The notes: a model not told the origin generated them from the letters alone. A stretch of DNA of 64,000 nt from Draconibacterium halophilum (GCF_010448835.1 NZ_CP048409.1:4133501-4197500); one strand, 5' to 3'. Shown: positions 7,298 to 15,648, counted from the first letter of the stretch. Program-made: numbers and translations.

Positions 7298-8236
7298 ATG
7301 AGACACATAATTTCCTTTATCCTTTTTATTTTACTGGCAACAAACGCCTTTTCGCAAAAAATTTCCCGCGATGATTACATCAGGCAATGGCAACTTTTAG
7401 CTATTGAAGAAATGAACCGCAGCGGAATACCTGCCAGTATTACAATCGCACAGGGTTGTTTAGAGTCGGGAAACGGTAACAGCGAGCTGTCGCGCAAATC
7501 GAATAACCACTTTGGTATTAAATGCAAAAAAAGCTGGAAAGGCAAAAAAGTGTATTACGACGACGACCGTCGGAACGAATGTTTCAGAAGTTACCGATCG
7601 GTGGAAGATTCGTACATCGACCACACCAATTTTCTGATGGAAAACCCACGTTATGCCTTACTTTTTATGCTTGACCCCACCGATTACAAAAGCTGGGCAA
7701 AAGGCTTGAAAAAAGCAGGTTATGCAACGGCTCACGATTACGACAAACGGCTGATACGAATAATTGAAGAGAATAAATTGCACCGCCTCGATAAGAAAAT
7801 GACTTTTAACCCTATGGGTGGCCAAACGGCTCACAATGTTCTCAATAACGACCATTCGGATGCACTTACCATTACGCCGTTTAAAACCCACCAGGTTACA
7901 AAAATAAACCGTGTAAAAGCTGTAGTTGCAAAAAAAGGCGACACCTACGAAATGCTGGCGCAGGAACTTGGATTAAAAGACTGGGAGCTGTATAAATTTA
8001 ACGACCAGCAACCGGGACACCGCCCAATTTCCAACGAGGTAGTTTATATTCAGCATAAAAATAGAAGAACAAAGAAAGACCAACTTACACACCGCGCGCA
8101 AGAAGGAGAAACCATGCACTACATTTCGCAACTGTATGGGATAAAACTAAAACCACTTTACCGCCGCAACAACATGAAGCGAGGCCGGCAACCAAACCCG
8201 GGACAGGTAATTTACCTGCGGAAGAAGAAGAAATGA
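7298..8236 (+). CDS. secreted glucosaminidase (GH73) with LysM domains
   Basis: A peptidoglycan hydrolase of 312 aa. The signal peptide is residues 1-20 (ends NAFSQ). The ATG at 7298 is chosen because upstream in-frame sequence is not signal-like. The catalytic domain at ~22-165 has the GH73 signature AQGCLESGNGNSELS (catalytic Glu56), NNHFGIKC and the YATAHDYDKRL tail. After a linker come two LysM-like repeats at ~210-260 and 265-310 (KGDTYEMLAQELGL and EGETMHYISQLYGI), which bind glycan strands. It acts in the periplasm, probably in cell separation or wall turnover. A purine-rich repeat begins right after the stop. Confidence 0.9.
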   Translation: MRHIISFILFILLATNAFSQKISRDDYIRQWQLLAIEEMNRSGIPASITIAQGCLESGNGNSELSRKSNNHFGIKCKKSWKGKKVYYDDDRRNECFRSYRSVEDSYIDHTNFLMENPRYALLFMLDPTDYKSWAKGLKKAGYATAHDYDKRLIRIIEENKLHRLDKKMTFNPMGGQTAHNVLNNDHSDALTITPFKTHQVTKINRVKAVVAKKGDTYEMLAQELGLKDWELYKFNDQQPGHRPISNEVVYIQHKNRRTKKDQLTHRAQEGETMHYISQLYGIKLKPLYRRNNMKRGRQPNPGQVIYLRKKKK

Positions 8237-8330
8237 GATGATGAGACTTTAAGACTTTGAGATGGTGGGATGGTGAGACTTTGAGATGGTGAGATAAAAC
8301 AGATTGAGGTAGATTGAGGTGCTGTTAAAT
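8234..8330. repeat. purine-rich GAGACTTTGAGATGG repeat directly after a stop codon, copy 2
   Basis: Near-tandem units GAGACTTTGAGATGGTGAGA, with an AGATTGAGGTAGATTGAGG end, lie immediately after the glucosaminidase stop, as after the gene ending at 1170. They are followed (8322-8356) by a two-fold CTGTTAAATTGTAAAA repeat. Confidence 0.6.
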
Positions 8331-8378
8331 TGTAAAACTGTTAAATTGTAAAATTGCTGATTTTCTAAACTCTGAACT

Positions 8379-8750
8379 CTAAACTCCAATCCCCTTCAAT
8401 TCAGCACGGTACATAAAATACCTGAGTAATACGCGGTCGGCAAACAAAACAAATACCAGCAAAAGATTACCCCCCACCACCAGCAAAGCATTGGCAGTAA
8501 GAAATGCCAGCAAGCCGGAAACAGTAACATCGTACCAAACAAAGGCCAACACAGCTCCAACAACCATAATGCCCAGTATAACGGCAAGGTAAATCAGAAA
8601 TTCCCTGAGGTATTGTTGCCAGGCAAATCGTTTCTCTACCTTTTCAACAAGTGTGTCGGTAAAATTGTCGGGCAGGCTATACTCCGGCGCTTTTGTAAAG
8701 GCCTCTTTCAGTAATTTGTCTGTGTCAAAATTCCGATCTTCGTTATACAT
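8379..8750 (-). CDS. two-TM membrane protein coupled to an ECF sigma factor
   Basis: A 123-aa protein of no named family. It has an N-terminal cytosolic segment (~1-60) with KAPEYSLPDNFTDTLVEKVEKR, then two long hydrophobic stretches at ~62-85 and ~88-113. The start at 8750 overlaps the sigma factor stop by 8 bases, a translational-coupling arrangement. Many Bacteroidota ECF operons carry such a small membrane partner with an N-terminal PxxF(T)xxVM-like helix, so an anti-sigma role is likely, though no classical ZAS zinc motif is present. Confidence 0.75.
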   Translation of the reverse strand: MYNEDRNFDTDKLLKEAFTKAPEYSLPDNFTDTLVEKVEKRFAWQQYLREFLIYLAVILGIMVVGAVLAFVWYDVTVSGLLAFLTANALLVVGGNLLLVFVLFADRVLLRYFMYRAELKGIGV

Positions 8751-9324
8751 AGTCAACAAATATATTAGTTTGTTCCAAACGGGCAACTTTTTCAATCTTG
8801 CCTTTTAATAATTTTCGTGCCCGGCTCAGGTAACTTTTAATCGTACCTTCGGGCATACCTGTAATCTCTTCTATCTCTTTGTACGAGAACTCCTCGAGGT
8901 GAAACAGCGTGATCACCGTTCGATAATTCACCGGTAACGATTCAATCAATTGCAAGAGATATTTTTTCGCTTCCTCCTTTTCAATACTTTTCTGGTTCAG
9001 GCCGGTATCTTTTTCTGCAATAAGCAGATTTGGCTCCTCGTTATACGACAGTTCGCCTCGTCGTTTCAGTTTGCGGTAATGCGTTATTGCCGTGTTGTAA
9101 GCAATAGTGGCAATCCATGTCGACAGTTTCGAATCACCCCGAAACCGCTTCAACTTTTTAAACACCTTAATAAACACCTCCTGGCAAATGTCTTCAAGCT
9201 CATCTTCCTGTTGAATAATGCGTCCAACTACATGCGCCACAAGTCGTTGGTATTTCGACACCAAAAACCTGAATGCATGGTTGTTTCCGTTTAAAACCTG
9301 TTGAACCAGTTGCGCATCATTCAT
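8743..9324 (-). CDS. ECF-type RNA polymerase sigma factor
   Basis: A complete sigma-70 family ECF protein of 193 aa. Region 2 spans ~10-85: FRFLVSKYQRLVAHVV, DICQEVFIKVFKKLKRFRG, then LSTWIATIAYNTAITHYRK. Region 4 spans ~130-185: LPVNYRTVITLFHLEEFSYKEI, then GMPEGTIKSYLSRARKLLKG with the recognition helix. It is the first gene of a two-gene unit with an overlapping small membrane protein. An AAC-N18-GTC promoter just upstream, typical of ECF sigma targets, suggests autoregulation. It is unrelated in detail to the sigma factor at 2460. Confidence 0.93.
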   Translation of the reverse strand: MNDAQLVQQVLNGNNHAFRFLVSKYQRLVAHVVGRIIQQEDELEDICQEVFIKVFKKLKRFRGDSKLSTWIATIAYNTAITHYRKLKRRGELSYNEEPNLLIAEKDTGLNQKSIEKEEAKKYLLQLIESLPVNYRTVITLFHLEEFSYKEIEEITGMPEGTIKSYLSRARKLLKGKIEKVARLEQTNIFVDYV

Positions 9325-9334
9325 AATTATTTCA

Positions 9335-9364
9335 TCAGACTAAACAAGGTAGGCAAATGTTACA
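9335..9364 (-). promoter_or_regulatory. ECF-type promoter, probably autoregulatory
   Basis: Read on the minus strand: TGTAACATTT, then GTCTGA, with 18 bases between AAC and GTC. This is the classical ECF -35/-10 layout (GAAC-type with GTC), ending ~10 bases before the sigma factor ATG. That sigma factors of this class often transcribe their own gene is known. Recognition here is inference. Confidence 0.55.
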
Positions 9365-9510
9365 ATTATTTTTGAAAAGAAGGAAGAGAAAGTTGGAAGA
9401 TCAAAGGAAGAAGTAAGAAGTCGCAGAATATGGTGGTTTGCAAATCGTTAATTTCCCTTGCAAGTATTCATTTTGAATGGAAAGCCGCCGAATAACACTC
9501 AGCATTTTAC

Positions 9511-9674
9511 ATATACTCAAACCAAAGAGCTTTTCGGCTTTTCATTTGTTCTTTTTTCCTTTTTCTGCACCAAAGTTTTAAACCGTAGCTACGGCTATGC
9601 TTGAAAATTTTGACTTGAAAAAGAAAAAAATAACTTCGCTAAAATTCCCGAAAAGCTATACGCATTGAGTATAT
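9511..9674. repeat. 164-bp quasi-palindrome upstream of tyrS
   Basis: The outer arms are ATATACTCAA and TTGAGTATAT. Inside them are AGCTTTTCGG and CCGAAAAGCT, then T-rich against A-rich arms (CTTTTTTCCTTTTTC and GAAAAAGAAAAAAA), then CAAAGTTTT and AAAATTTTG. A perfect 12-bp palindrome CCGTAGCTACGG at 9583-9594 is the centre. Nearly the whole 164 bases can fold into one imperfect stem. It could be a cruciform, a leader RNA for the opposite strand, or a MITE-like dispersed repeat. Nothing else was seen in the 9365-9510 stretch beyond a purine-rich tract. Confidence 0.7.
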
Positions 9675-9677
9675 TTG
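9670..9677 (+). promoter_or_regulatory. candidate -7 box TATATTTG for tyrS
   Basis: TATATTTG matches TAnnTTTG exactly and starts inside the right arm of the quasi-palindrome, 57 bases before the tyrS ATG. Cruciform formation would therefore compete with promoter opening. No convincing -33 box is present. Confidence 0.45.
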
Positions 9678-9733
9678 CGCAGATTTTTTATAAACGATTG
9701 AATCGGTCACGATCATAAATAAATTTTACACAG

Positions 9734-11026
9734 ATGAGTTTTGTACAAGAGCTGAAATGGAGAGGCATGTTGCACGATATTATGCCTGGAACTGAAGAAC
9801 AACTGGAAAAAGAATTAACCGCGGCTTATGTGGGTATCGATCCAACTGCCAACTCGTTACACATTGGGCACCTGGTAGGCGTTATGATGTTGAAACATCT
9901 TCAGATTGCAGGTCATCAACCGATTGCTTTGGTTGGTGGTGCTACCGGAATGATCGGCGACCCTTCGGGAAAATCGCAGGAGCGTAATTTGTTGGACGAA
10001 CCAACACTGCGCCACAACCAGGAATGTTTAAAAGCTCAGTTGGCAAAATTCCTCGATTTTGAAAGCAAAGCAGACAATGTTGCGCTATTGGTAAACAACT
10101 ACGACTGGATGAAGGAATTCTCTTTTCTTGATTTCATTCGCGATGTGGGTAAACGTATTAGCGTAAACTACATGATGGCCAAAGATTCGGTAAAAAAACG
10201 TTTGGGCGAAGAATCAAAATCAGGGATGTCGTTTACCGAGTTTACCTACCAGCTGGTGCAGGGCTACGATTTTTACCACTTATACAAAAACAACAACTGT
10301 CGCTTGCAAATGGGAGGATCAGATCAGTGGGGAAATATTACCACCGGAACCGAGTTGATCCGCCGTATGGACGGTGGCGAAGCGTTTGCATTAACTTGCC
10401 CGCTAATTACCAAAGCCGACGGGACTAAATTCGGAAAAACAGAGTCGGGCAATGTTTGGCTCGATCCGGAACGTACATCGCCTTACGCCTTTTTCCAGTT
10501 CTGGCTAAATACTTCGGATGAAGATGCCGAGCGATACATCAAAATATTCACTTTGTTGTCGAAAGACGAGATCGGGGCATTGGTTGCCCAACACCAGGAA
10601 GCGCCACATGCCCGCGCCTTGCAGAAAAAACTGGCCGAAGAAGTAACAACCATGGTGCACTCGCGCGAAGATTATGAGATGGCAGTTGAAGCATCGCAAA
10701 TATTATTTGGCAAAGGTACTGCCGACCAGTTACGCAAGCTCAACGAAAGTACTTTCCTGGCCGTTTTTGAAGGCGTACCACAGTTTAACATCTCAAAAGA
10801 AGAGTTGGCAACGGGTATTAACGTAATCGATTTGCTGGCCGAAAAAACAGCAGTATTCCCATCGAAAGGAGAATTGCGACGCACCATAAAAGGAAACGGA
10901 TTGAGCATTAACAAAGAGAAGATCAACAATCCTGATTTGGATGTAAACAACGACTTTTTAATTGGTGGCAAATACATTCTGGCACAAAAAGGGAAGAAAA
11001 ATTACTTCTTGATTATTGCTGAATAA
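9734..11026 (+). CDS. tyrS: tyrosyl-tRNA synthetase
   Basis: This class I enzyme charges tRNA-Tyr. It has the HIGH motif at residues 43-46 (SLHIGHLVG), the tyrosine pocket GGATGMIGDPSGKS and the binding segment QLVQGYDFYHLY. The second signature KFGKT lies at ~232-236. A C-terminal S4-type RNA-binding domain at ~355-425 contains GELRRTIKGNGLSINKEKI. The length of 430 aa is standard for the bacterial TyrRS. It is preceded by a large quasi-palindromic element and followed after ~70 bases by a Wzz-like gene, but there is no evident functional link. Confidence 0.97.
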   Translation: MSFVQELKWRGMLHDIMPGTEEQLEKELTAAYVGIDPTANSLHIGHLVGVMMLKHLQIAGHQPIALVGGATGMIGDPSGKSQERNLLDEPTLRHNQECLKAQLAKFLDFESKADNVALLVNNYDWMKEFSFLDFIRDVGKRISVNYMMAKDSVKKRLGEESKSGMSFTEFTYQLVQGYDFYHLYKNNNCRLQMGGSDQWGNITTGTELIRRMDGGEAFALTCPLITKADGTKFGKTESGNVWLDPERTSPYAFFQFWLNTSDEDAERYIKIFTLLSKDEIGALVAQHQEAPHARALQKKLAEEVTTMVHSREDYEMAVEASQILFGKGTADQLRKLNESTFLAVFEGVPQFNISKEELATGINVIDLLAEKTAVFPSKGELRRTIKGNGLSINKEKINNPDLDVNNDFLIGGKYILAQKGKKNYFLIIAE

Positions 11027-11095
11027 TAGGACTGTTAAATACTAAAAACTCTTCGGATGCGTTGAAATTACACGATCGAATTGAAACCACATCTT

Positions 11096-12043
11096 ATGGA
11101 TAATTTTTTTGACAACCAGCGTATTCTGAAACTGATTTGGAATCGCAAATTTCATTTTGTAATTGTTGGTGTAATTGCGGTAGCTTTGTCGGCTATATTT
11201 TCGGGCCCGGCATTTATTACTCCTAAGTTTAAATCAGCGGCACGCCTCTACCCTGTCAATCTCTGGACATTGAGCGATGAGTCGGAAACGGAACAGATGC
11301 TGGAGATTCTGAATTCAAACGATATCAAGTTTCGGATGTTCGAGACTTTCGACCTCGCTCAGGTTTATAAAATAAACAAAGAAGATCCGCAATATCTAAC
11401 GTATCTGCTTGCTGAATACAACACCAATGTTAGCACCAGCAAAACGGAATACGAAACTGCTGAGATAAAAGTAATGGATGAAAATCCGCAACGTGCGTCG
11501 GATATGTGCGACTCAATTATCTCATTTTTCGACCAAAAAGTGCGGGAACTGCACAGAACCAAGAATAAAGAAATGGTTGACATCACCAGTAAACAACTCA
11601 ACCAGAAAAATAATGAGCTTGAAGTTTTTGAGCATCAACTGGATAGTATCCGCGAAAAATATGGTATTATAAGTTTTGACCAGGTAGATGAAATTACCCG
11701 TGGCTATATGAATGCACTGGCTACCGGACGTGGATCGGCGAGCGATACAAAGAAAATTGAAAAGCTATACGACAACTTCTCAAAAGAAGGTTCGCGCGCT
11801 TACCGACTTGAAAATAAATACAACCAAACACTGCACACCATCGATTCGCTAACAATTGTATACGACACGTACTTATCTGAATACGAAAAAGAAATCACCT
11901 ACAGCCACGTAGTGGAATATCCTTTCCCTGCCGATAAAAAAGCTTACCCCGTTCGCTGGCTAATTGTGGCTTTTACTACACTATCGACTGTATTTTTTGC
12001 CTTGCTTGTATTTTTGATTCTCGACTACGGAAAAAAAGACTAA
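11096..12043 (+). CDS. Wzz-like polysaccharide chain-length/co-polymerase protein
   Basis: An inner-membrane protein of 315 aa with the chain-length-determinant layout: TM1 at ~20-42 (FVIVGVIAVALSAIF), a long periplasmic region rich in coiled-coil helix (~150-215) and TM2 at ~280-305. The periplasmic part opens with KFKSAARLYPVN, like the Wzz domain beta-strand. It has no C-terminal tyrosine kinase domain. The ATG at 11096 is preferred over a TTG 15 bases upstream. It is directly followed, one base after its stop, by a Wzy/ligase-like gene, so the pair probably act together in surface polysaccharide assembly. Confidence 0.8.
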   Translation: MDNFFDNQRILKLIWNRKFHFVIVGVIAVALSAIFSGPAFITPKFKSAARLYPVNLWTLSDESETEQMLEILNSNDIKFRMFETFDLAQVYKINKEDPQYLTYLLAEYNTNVSTSKTEYETAEIKVMDENPQRASDMCDSIISFFDQKVRELHRTKNKEMVDITSKQLNQKNNELEVFEHQLDSIREKYGIISFDQVDEITRGYMNALATGRGSASDTKKIEKLYDNFSKEGSRAYRLENKYNQTLHTIDSLTIVYDTYLSEYEKEITYSHVVEYPFPADKKAYPVRWLIVAFTTLSTVFFALLVFLILDYGKKD

Positions 12044-12044
12044 A

Positions 12045-13511
12045 GTGCCACAAAAAGCGGTTATACGAATAGCACTTTTCTATCTCATTTCCATTGGTTT
12101 TATTCTACTTAACCTTTGGTTTGTGGTTGAAAAACATATGCTGTATGCCAATGTGCTTCCACTGGTGTTTGTGATCGTTTTACTGGCCGTATATTCATTT
12201 GATAAAGTTGTTTACCTCATCGCTTTTCTGGCTCCGCTATCCATTCCACTGCGTGAGTATTTGCCCGGAATCGGTTTCGATATGTACATCCCTACCGAGC
12301 CGCTGCTTTTTGGATTGCTTCTGCTTTTTATCCTAAAAATTATTCAAACACGGCAATTCGACCGGAAAATATTACTACATCCAGTGTCGCTGGCTGTTTA
12401 TCTAAATTTGTTTTGGATTTTAATAACAAGTGTAACCAGCACTATGCCACTGGTTTCGTTTAAGTTTTTGCTCATGCGCATTTGGTTTGTGGTTGGTCTT
12501 TACCTACTCACCGCCAAAATCTTTAAAGACGGCAAAAACATGGAAAAATACGTTTGGCTGTATGTTATTCCATTAATGCTGGTCATTTTTTATTCTACTT
12601 ATCGTCATCTGGGTTACGGTTTATGGGACAAGCAGGCTGCACACTTTGTGGTTTCACCATTTTACCGCGATCACACTTCGTACGGAGCTGCAACGGCCCT
12701 TTATATCCCTTTTTTGGTGATGTTTATTTTTAGTAAAAAGTATTCAAAAAATATCAGGTTGTTAGCTGCCGCTGCACTTACCATTGTTACGCTGGGATTT
12801 TTGTTATCCTACAGTCGTGCCGCCTGGTTGAGTATTATTATTGCATTTGGCGTTTGGACCATCATAAAATTACGTATCCGCTTTAAGCCACTTTTTATCA
12901 CTTTGGTTTCGGTAATTGTTTTGTTCCTCACCTTCCAATCGCAAATTTTAATGAAACTGGAGCAAAACTCCGAAGAGTCGTCGGCTAATTTTATGACGCA
13001 CATTTCGTCAATGTCGAATATCAGTTCCGATGCATCGAACCTGGAGCGCATTAACCGCTGGAGTTCTGCGCTGCGTATGTTTGCCGACAAGCCGGTGGTT
13101 GGATACGGGCCGGGAACCTATATGTTTAAATATGCCCGCTATCAGTTAAGTAAAGACCGCACAATTATAAGTACCAACTCGGCCGATGGCGGAAATGCAC
13201 ACAGCGAATACCTCGGTCCCATGGCCGAGTCGGGCGTGCTTGGCTTAGCAACTTATTTGCTGATAATTATTCTGGTGATTTATACAGCCGTTAACACCTA
13301 TACCCGATTAACAGATTACCGGCTACGATCGATTATTCTGGCTGCACTAATCGGGCTTGTAACTTATTACATTCATGGATTTTTGAATAATTTCCTTGAT
13401 ACAGATAAAATTTCAGTACCGTTTTGGGGATTCACGGCAATGATTGTTGCTATTGATATTATTTCGAAGCAGCAGGGAAAAGATGTAGAAATAAAACAGT
13501 CTTCACAATAA
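12045..13511 (+). CDS. O-antigen ligase/polymerase-like membrane protein
   Basis: A 488-aa polytopic protein (about ten to twelve hydrophobic stretches) of the O-antigen ligase/Wzy superfamily. Family hallmarks are the SYSRAAWLS segment after a central TM, the ERINRWSSALRMFADKPVVG region with a glycine-rich PGTYMFKYA loop, and the periplasmic HSEYLGPMAESGVLGL block containing the usually essential His. It starts at GTG one base after the preceding stop, so it is translationally linked to the Wzz-like gene. Polymerase and ligase roles cannot be separated from sequence. No glycosyltransferases are adjacent, so this may be a polysaccharide orphan pair. Confidence 0.82.
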   Translation: MPQKAVIRIALFYLISIGFILLNLWFVVEKHMLYANVLPLVFVIVLLAVYSFDKVVYLIAFLAPLSIPLREYLPGIGFDMYIPTEPLLFGLLLLFILKIIQTRQFDRKILLHPVSLAVYLNLFWILITSVTSTMPLVSFKFLLMRIWFVVGLYLLTAKIFKDGKNMEKYVWLYVIPLMLVIFYSTYRHLGYGLWDKQAAHFVVSPFYRDHTSYGAATALYIPFLVMFIFSKKYSKNIRLLAAAALTIVTLGFLLSYSRAAWLSIIIAFGVWTIIKLRIRFKPLFITLVSVIVLFLTFQSQILMKLEQNSEESSANFMTHISSMSNISSDASNLERINRWSSALRMFADKPVVGYGPGTYMFKYARYQLSKDRTIISTNSADGGNAHSEYLGPMAESGVLGLATYLLIIILVIYTAVNTYTRLTDYRLRSIILAALIGLVTYYIHGFLNNFLDTDKISVPFWGFTAMIVAIDIISKQQGKDVEIKQSSQ

Positions 13512-13514
13512 ATC

Positions 13515-13910
13515 TTAATTCAAATAAGCGCTCAATTCTGCAATTTTCATTTGGCGGTCCATTGAAAAGGAAATGCTTTCGCGTTCCACCTTTTGCAAAA
13601 TGAAATATGATTTTCGAAAAAAGTCCAAACGTTTATCATCTGAGTCGGCCAGCTCGCCCTGTTCTTTTAGCACAAAAGCCACCATTTCCAATTGTTCGTT
13701 TACCAGGTTTTTATCTTTCTCCAATAAATCGATCAAAGCTTCAACCGAAAGTTTCTCCACATCTTCATCAATTTTCAGGTACTCGTAAAAAAACCGGATT
13801 TGCTTTTCAGCCTCTTCATCCTCTCCTTTTCTGCGGTGACGCAAAATCTTTTGGATGACTTCAAACAACATCATCAGCTGGCGCATTAAATAATCTTTCT
13901 CAACTCCCAT
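13515..13910 (-). CDS. small helical protein of unknown function
   Basis: A 131-aa soluble, highly charged, all-helical protein. No family was recognised. It opens with MGVEKDYLMRQLMMLFEVIQ and contains heptad-like stretches (LSVEALIDLLEKDKNLVNEQ). The layout resembles small TPR-like or DUF proteins that Bacteroidota keep as single genes. It is convergent with the polysaccharide gene (4 bases apart) and divergent from the DUF5522 gene, whose start lies 67 bases away. Confidence 0.7.
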   Translation of the reverse strand: MGVEKDYLMRQLMMLFEVIQKILRHRRKGEDEEAEKQIRFFYEYLKIDEDVEKLSVEALIDLLEKDKNLVNEQLEMVAFVLKEQGELADSDDKRLDFFRKSYFILQKVERESISFSMDRQMKIAELSAYLN

Positions 13911-13954
13911 GGTAAAAACTGTGATTCGTGTTCTGAAAGATAAGTCAATTTGCC

Positions 13955-13962
13955 TACTTTTG
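13955..13962 (+). promoter_or_regulatory. candidate -7 box TACTTTTG
   Basis: An exact TAnnTTTG match 15 bases before the DUF5522 ATG. A TTCTG about 20 bases further up is a weak -33 candidate. Confidence 0.4.
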
Positions 13963-13977
13963 AAAAAAAACTTGAGA

Positions 13978-14178
13978 ATGGGATATTTCGATGACCTTTT
14001 TCCTGACCGATACGAGGATGAATTAAAGGAGGGGAAAGATTATTACATGGAAAATGGCTACCGGGTAATGACTGAATCTTACCTGACAAACCGCGGCTAC
14101 TGTTGTGCCAACGGATGCCGCCACTGCCCTTACTGGCCAAAGGCACAAAAAGGAAATACCAAGCTCAGAAAAAAATAG
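13978..14178 (+). CDS. DUF5522 Cys-rich small protein
   Basis: A 66-aa protein with the DUF5522 pattern: a tyrosine-rich KDYYMENGYRVMTESYL stretch, then RGYCCANGCRHCPY, in which the Cys/His cluster (CC, C, HC) probably binds metal. The ATG at 13978 is preferred; upstream in-frame codons are not conserved-looking. The stop lies two bases before the fmt ATG, so it is probably co-transcribed and coupled with fmt. Its function is unknown. Confidence 0.85.
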   Translation: MGYFDDLFPDRYEDELKEGKDYYMENGYRVMTESYLTNRGYCCANGCRHCPYWPKAQKGNTKLRKK

Positions 14179-14180
14179 TT

Positions 14181-15155
14181 ATGCAAGGAAAAGACCTGAG
14201 AATAGTTTTTATGGGAACGCCCGATTTTGCAGTAGCCAGTTTACAGGCCCTGGTTGAAGGCGGGTACAATGTAGTTGGCGTAATTACAGCCCCCGACAAA
14301 CCGGCAGGACGCGGAAAAAAGCTTCATCAATCGGCAGTAAAGAAATATGCCACCGAGCAAGAATTGACTGTTTTGCAACCCGAGAAGTTGAAGAATCCGG
14401 AGTTCCTGGGCAACCTAAAAGCTTTAGACGCCGATCTTCAAGTGATTGTAGCTTTTAGGATGTTGCCTGAGGTGGTTTGGGATATGCCCCGTCTTGGGAC
14501 TTTTAACCTGCACGGATCGTTGCTGCCCAACTACCGTGGTGCCGCCCCGTTAAATTGGGCAATTATTAATGGCGAAACAAAAACCGGTGTAACTACTTTT
14601 TTACTCGATCATGAGATTGATACGGGCAAAATTCTTTTCCGTAAAGAAATTGACATTTGGGAAAACGACACCGTTGGTTCCGTTCACGATACGCTGATGG
14701 ATATTGGTGCCAAACTGGTTGTTAAAACCGTTGATGCGCTGGCCGCCGGAAATTACGATGCTATTTCGCAGGAAGAGATTGTTGAAGAGGGAGAAGCGAT
14801 TAAACATGCACCGAAGATTTTCAAGGAAGATTGCAAAATCGACTGGTCGGCAGATGTGGAGACGGTTCGTAATCTTATTCGGGGCCTTTCGCCTTACCCG
14901 GCAGCGTGGAGTACACTTCGCCATAAAGAGTCGGGGAAAGAAATTGCCACTAAAATTTTTATGGCCATGCGTGTTGAGGACAACAAACACACGGCTCCGG
15001 GAACCTTGGAAAGCGATGGGAAAAACTTTATAAAAGTAGCCTGCACCAACGGCTGGCTGCAAATTACCGATCTGCAGATTGCCGGTAAAAAAAGAATGAA
15101 AGTTCAGGACTTCCTTCGGGGATTTCAGCAGATTGGGGAGTATACTTTCCTTTAA
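14181..15155 (+). CDS. fmt: methionyl-tRNA formyltransferase
   Basis: Transfers formyl from 10-formyl-THF to initiator Met-tRNA. It is 324 aa, the standard size. The N-terminal formyltransferase domain begins LRIVFMGTPDFAV and has the SLLPNYRGAAPLNWAI block (active-site Asn/His region, NLHGS before it) and the GVTTFLLDHEIDTGKI segment. The C-terminal tRNA-binding domain begins about residue 210 (IRGLSPYPAAW). The start at 14181 follows the upstream stop by 2 bases. A strong symmetrical hairpin follows immediately after the stop. Confidence 0.97.
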   Translation: MQGKDLRIVFMGTPDFAVASLQALVEGGYNVVGVITAPDKPAGRGKKLHQSAVKKYATEQELTVLQPEKLKNPEFLGNLKALDADLQVIVAFRMLPEVVWDMPRLGTFNLHGSLLPNYRGAAPLNWAIINGETKTGVTTFLLDHEIDTGKILFRKEIDIWENDTVGSVHDTLMDIGAKLVVKTVDALAAGNYDAISQEEIVEEGEAIKHAPKIFKEDCKIDWSADVETVRNLIRGLSPYPAAWSTLRHKESGKEIATKIFMAMRVEDNKHTAPGTLESDGKNFIKVACTNGWLQITDLQIAGKKRMKVQDFLRGFQQIGEYTFL

Positions 15156-15202
15156 ACAAAATAGTGTTAACCTCACTTGGAGTGAGACTATCACTATTTT
15201 GT
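15156..15202. terminator. bidirectional hairpin terminator, GTGATA-type
   Basis: ACAAAATAGTG pairs with CACTATTTTGT, enclosing a second stem CCTCACT/AGTGAG. It lies between the convergent fmt and 15207 genes, and A/T runs on the two sides suit both directions. The same double-stem design recurs at 32464-32500 and, with a different inner stem, at 48594-48626. Confidence 0.75.
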
Positions 15203-15206
15203 ATTG

Positions 15207-15569
15207 CTATTTCTTCACGGCTTTCCCGTTCATAATAAAGAAATAGATTAAAAATCCGAGCGATATACACACCAATAATATTCCCATGGGAAGTACGGCA
15301 TCGTATCCTTTCACCATTTCGCGGTTAAACAAACCCATTACTTCGATGATGATAAACCCTATACCGGTCATTAAAGCTACCAATCCCCATTTCAATGATG
15401 GGTAACGATTCGATTCATCATTTTCGCTTTTTGGCTCTTCCAAAATTCCTACTCTATCGAACTGCTCAGCTTTAATCAACTTTCGTTTTAAAAGATGAGT
15501 TGAAACAAGTTTGATAATGTGATAACTTGCAAAAAATACTACAATTGTTACTAAAACTTCTGGCATCAT
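15207..15569 (-). CDS. three-TM small membrane protein, DUF6249-like
   Basis: A 120-aa membrane protein. TM1 is at ~4-22 (VLVTIVVFFASYHIIKLVS). A charged cytosolic loop contains KSENDESNRYPSLKWG. TM2 is at ~62-80 (LVALMTGIGFIIIEVMGLF) and TM3 at ~93-113 (AVLPMGILLVCISLGFLIYF). The layout of a short N-terminal helix, a loop ending in LKWG and two further helices resembles DUF6249 proteins; assignment is tentative. It is convergent with fmt across a shared terminator. Confidence 0.65.
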   Translation of the reverse strand: MMPEVLVTIVVFFASYHIIKLVSTHLLKRKLIKAEQFDRVGILEEPKSENDESNRYPSLKWGLVALMTGIGFIIIEVMGLFNREMVKGYDAVLPMGILLVCISLGFLIYFFIMNGKAVKK

Positions 15570-15648
15570 AATTATTCATTTTTTAGTTATTTTCTGTCCG
15601 TTTGACTGCGGGAGTGAAAGAAATGTTGCAACTTTTTTAAACTAATTT

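Noticed and set aside
12045..13511. Wzz/Wzy pair taken as part of a large capsule locus
   Set aside because: No glycosyltransferases, flippase or sugar-nucleotide genes lie within the window on either side.
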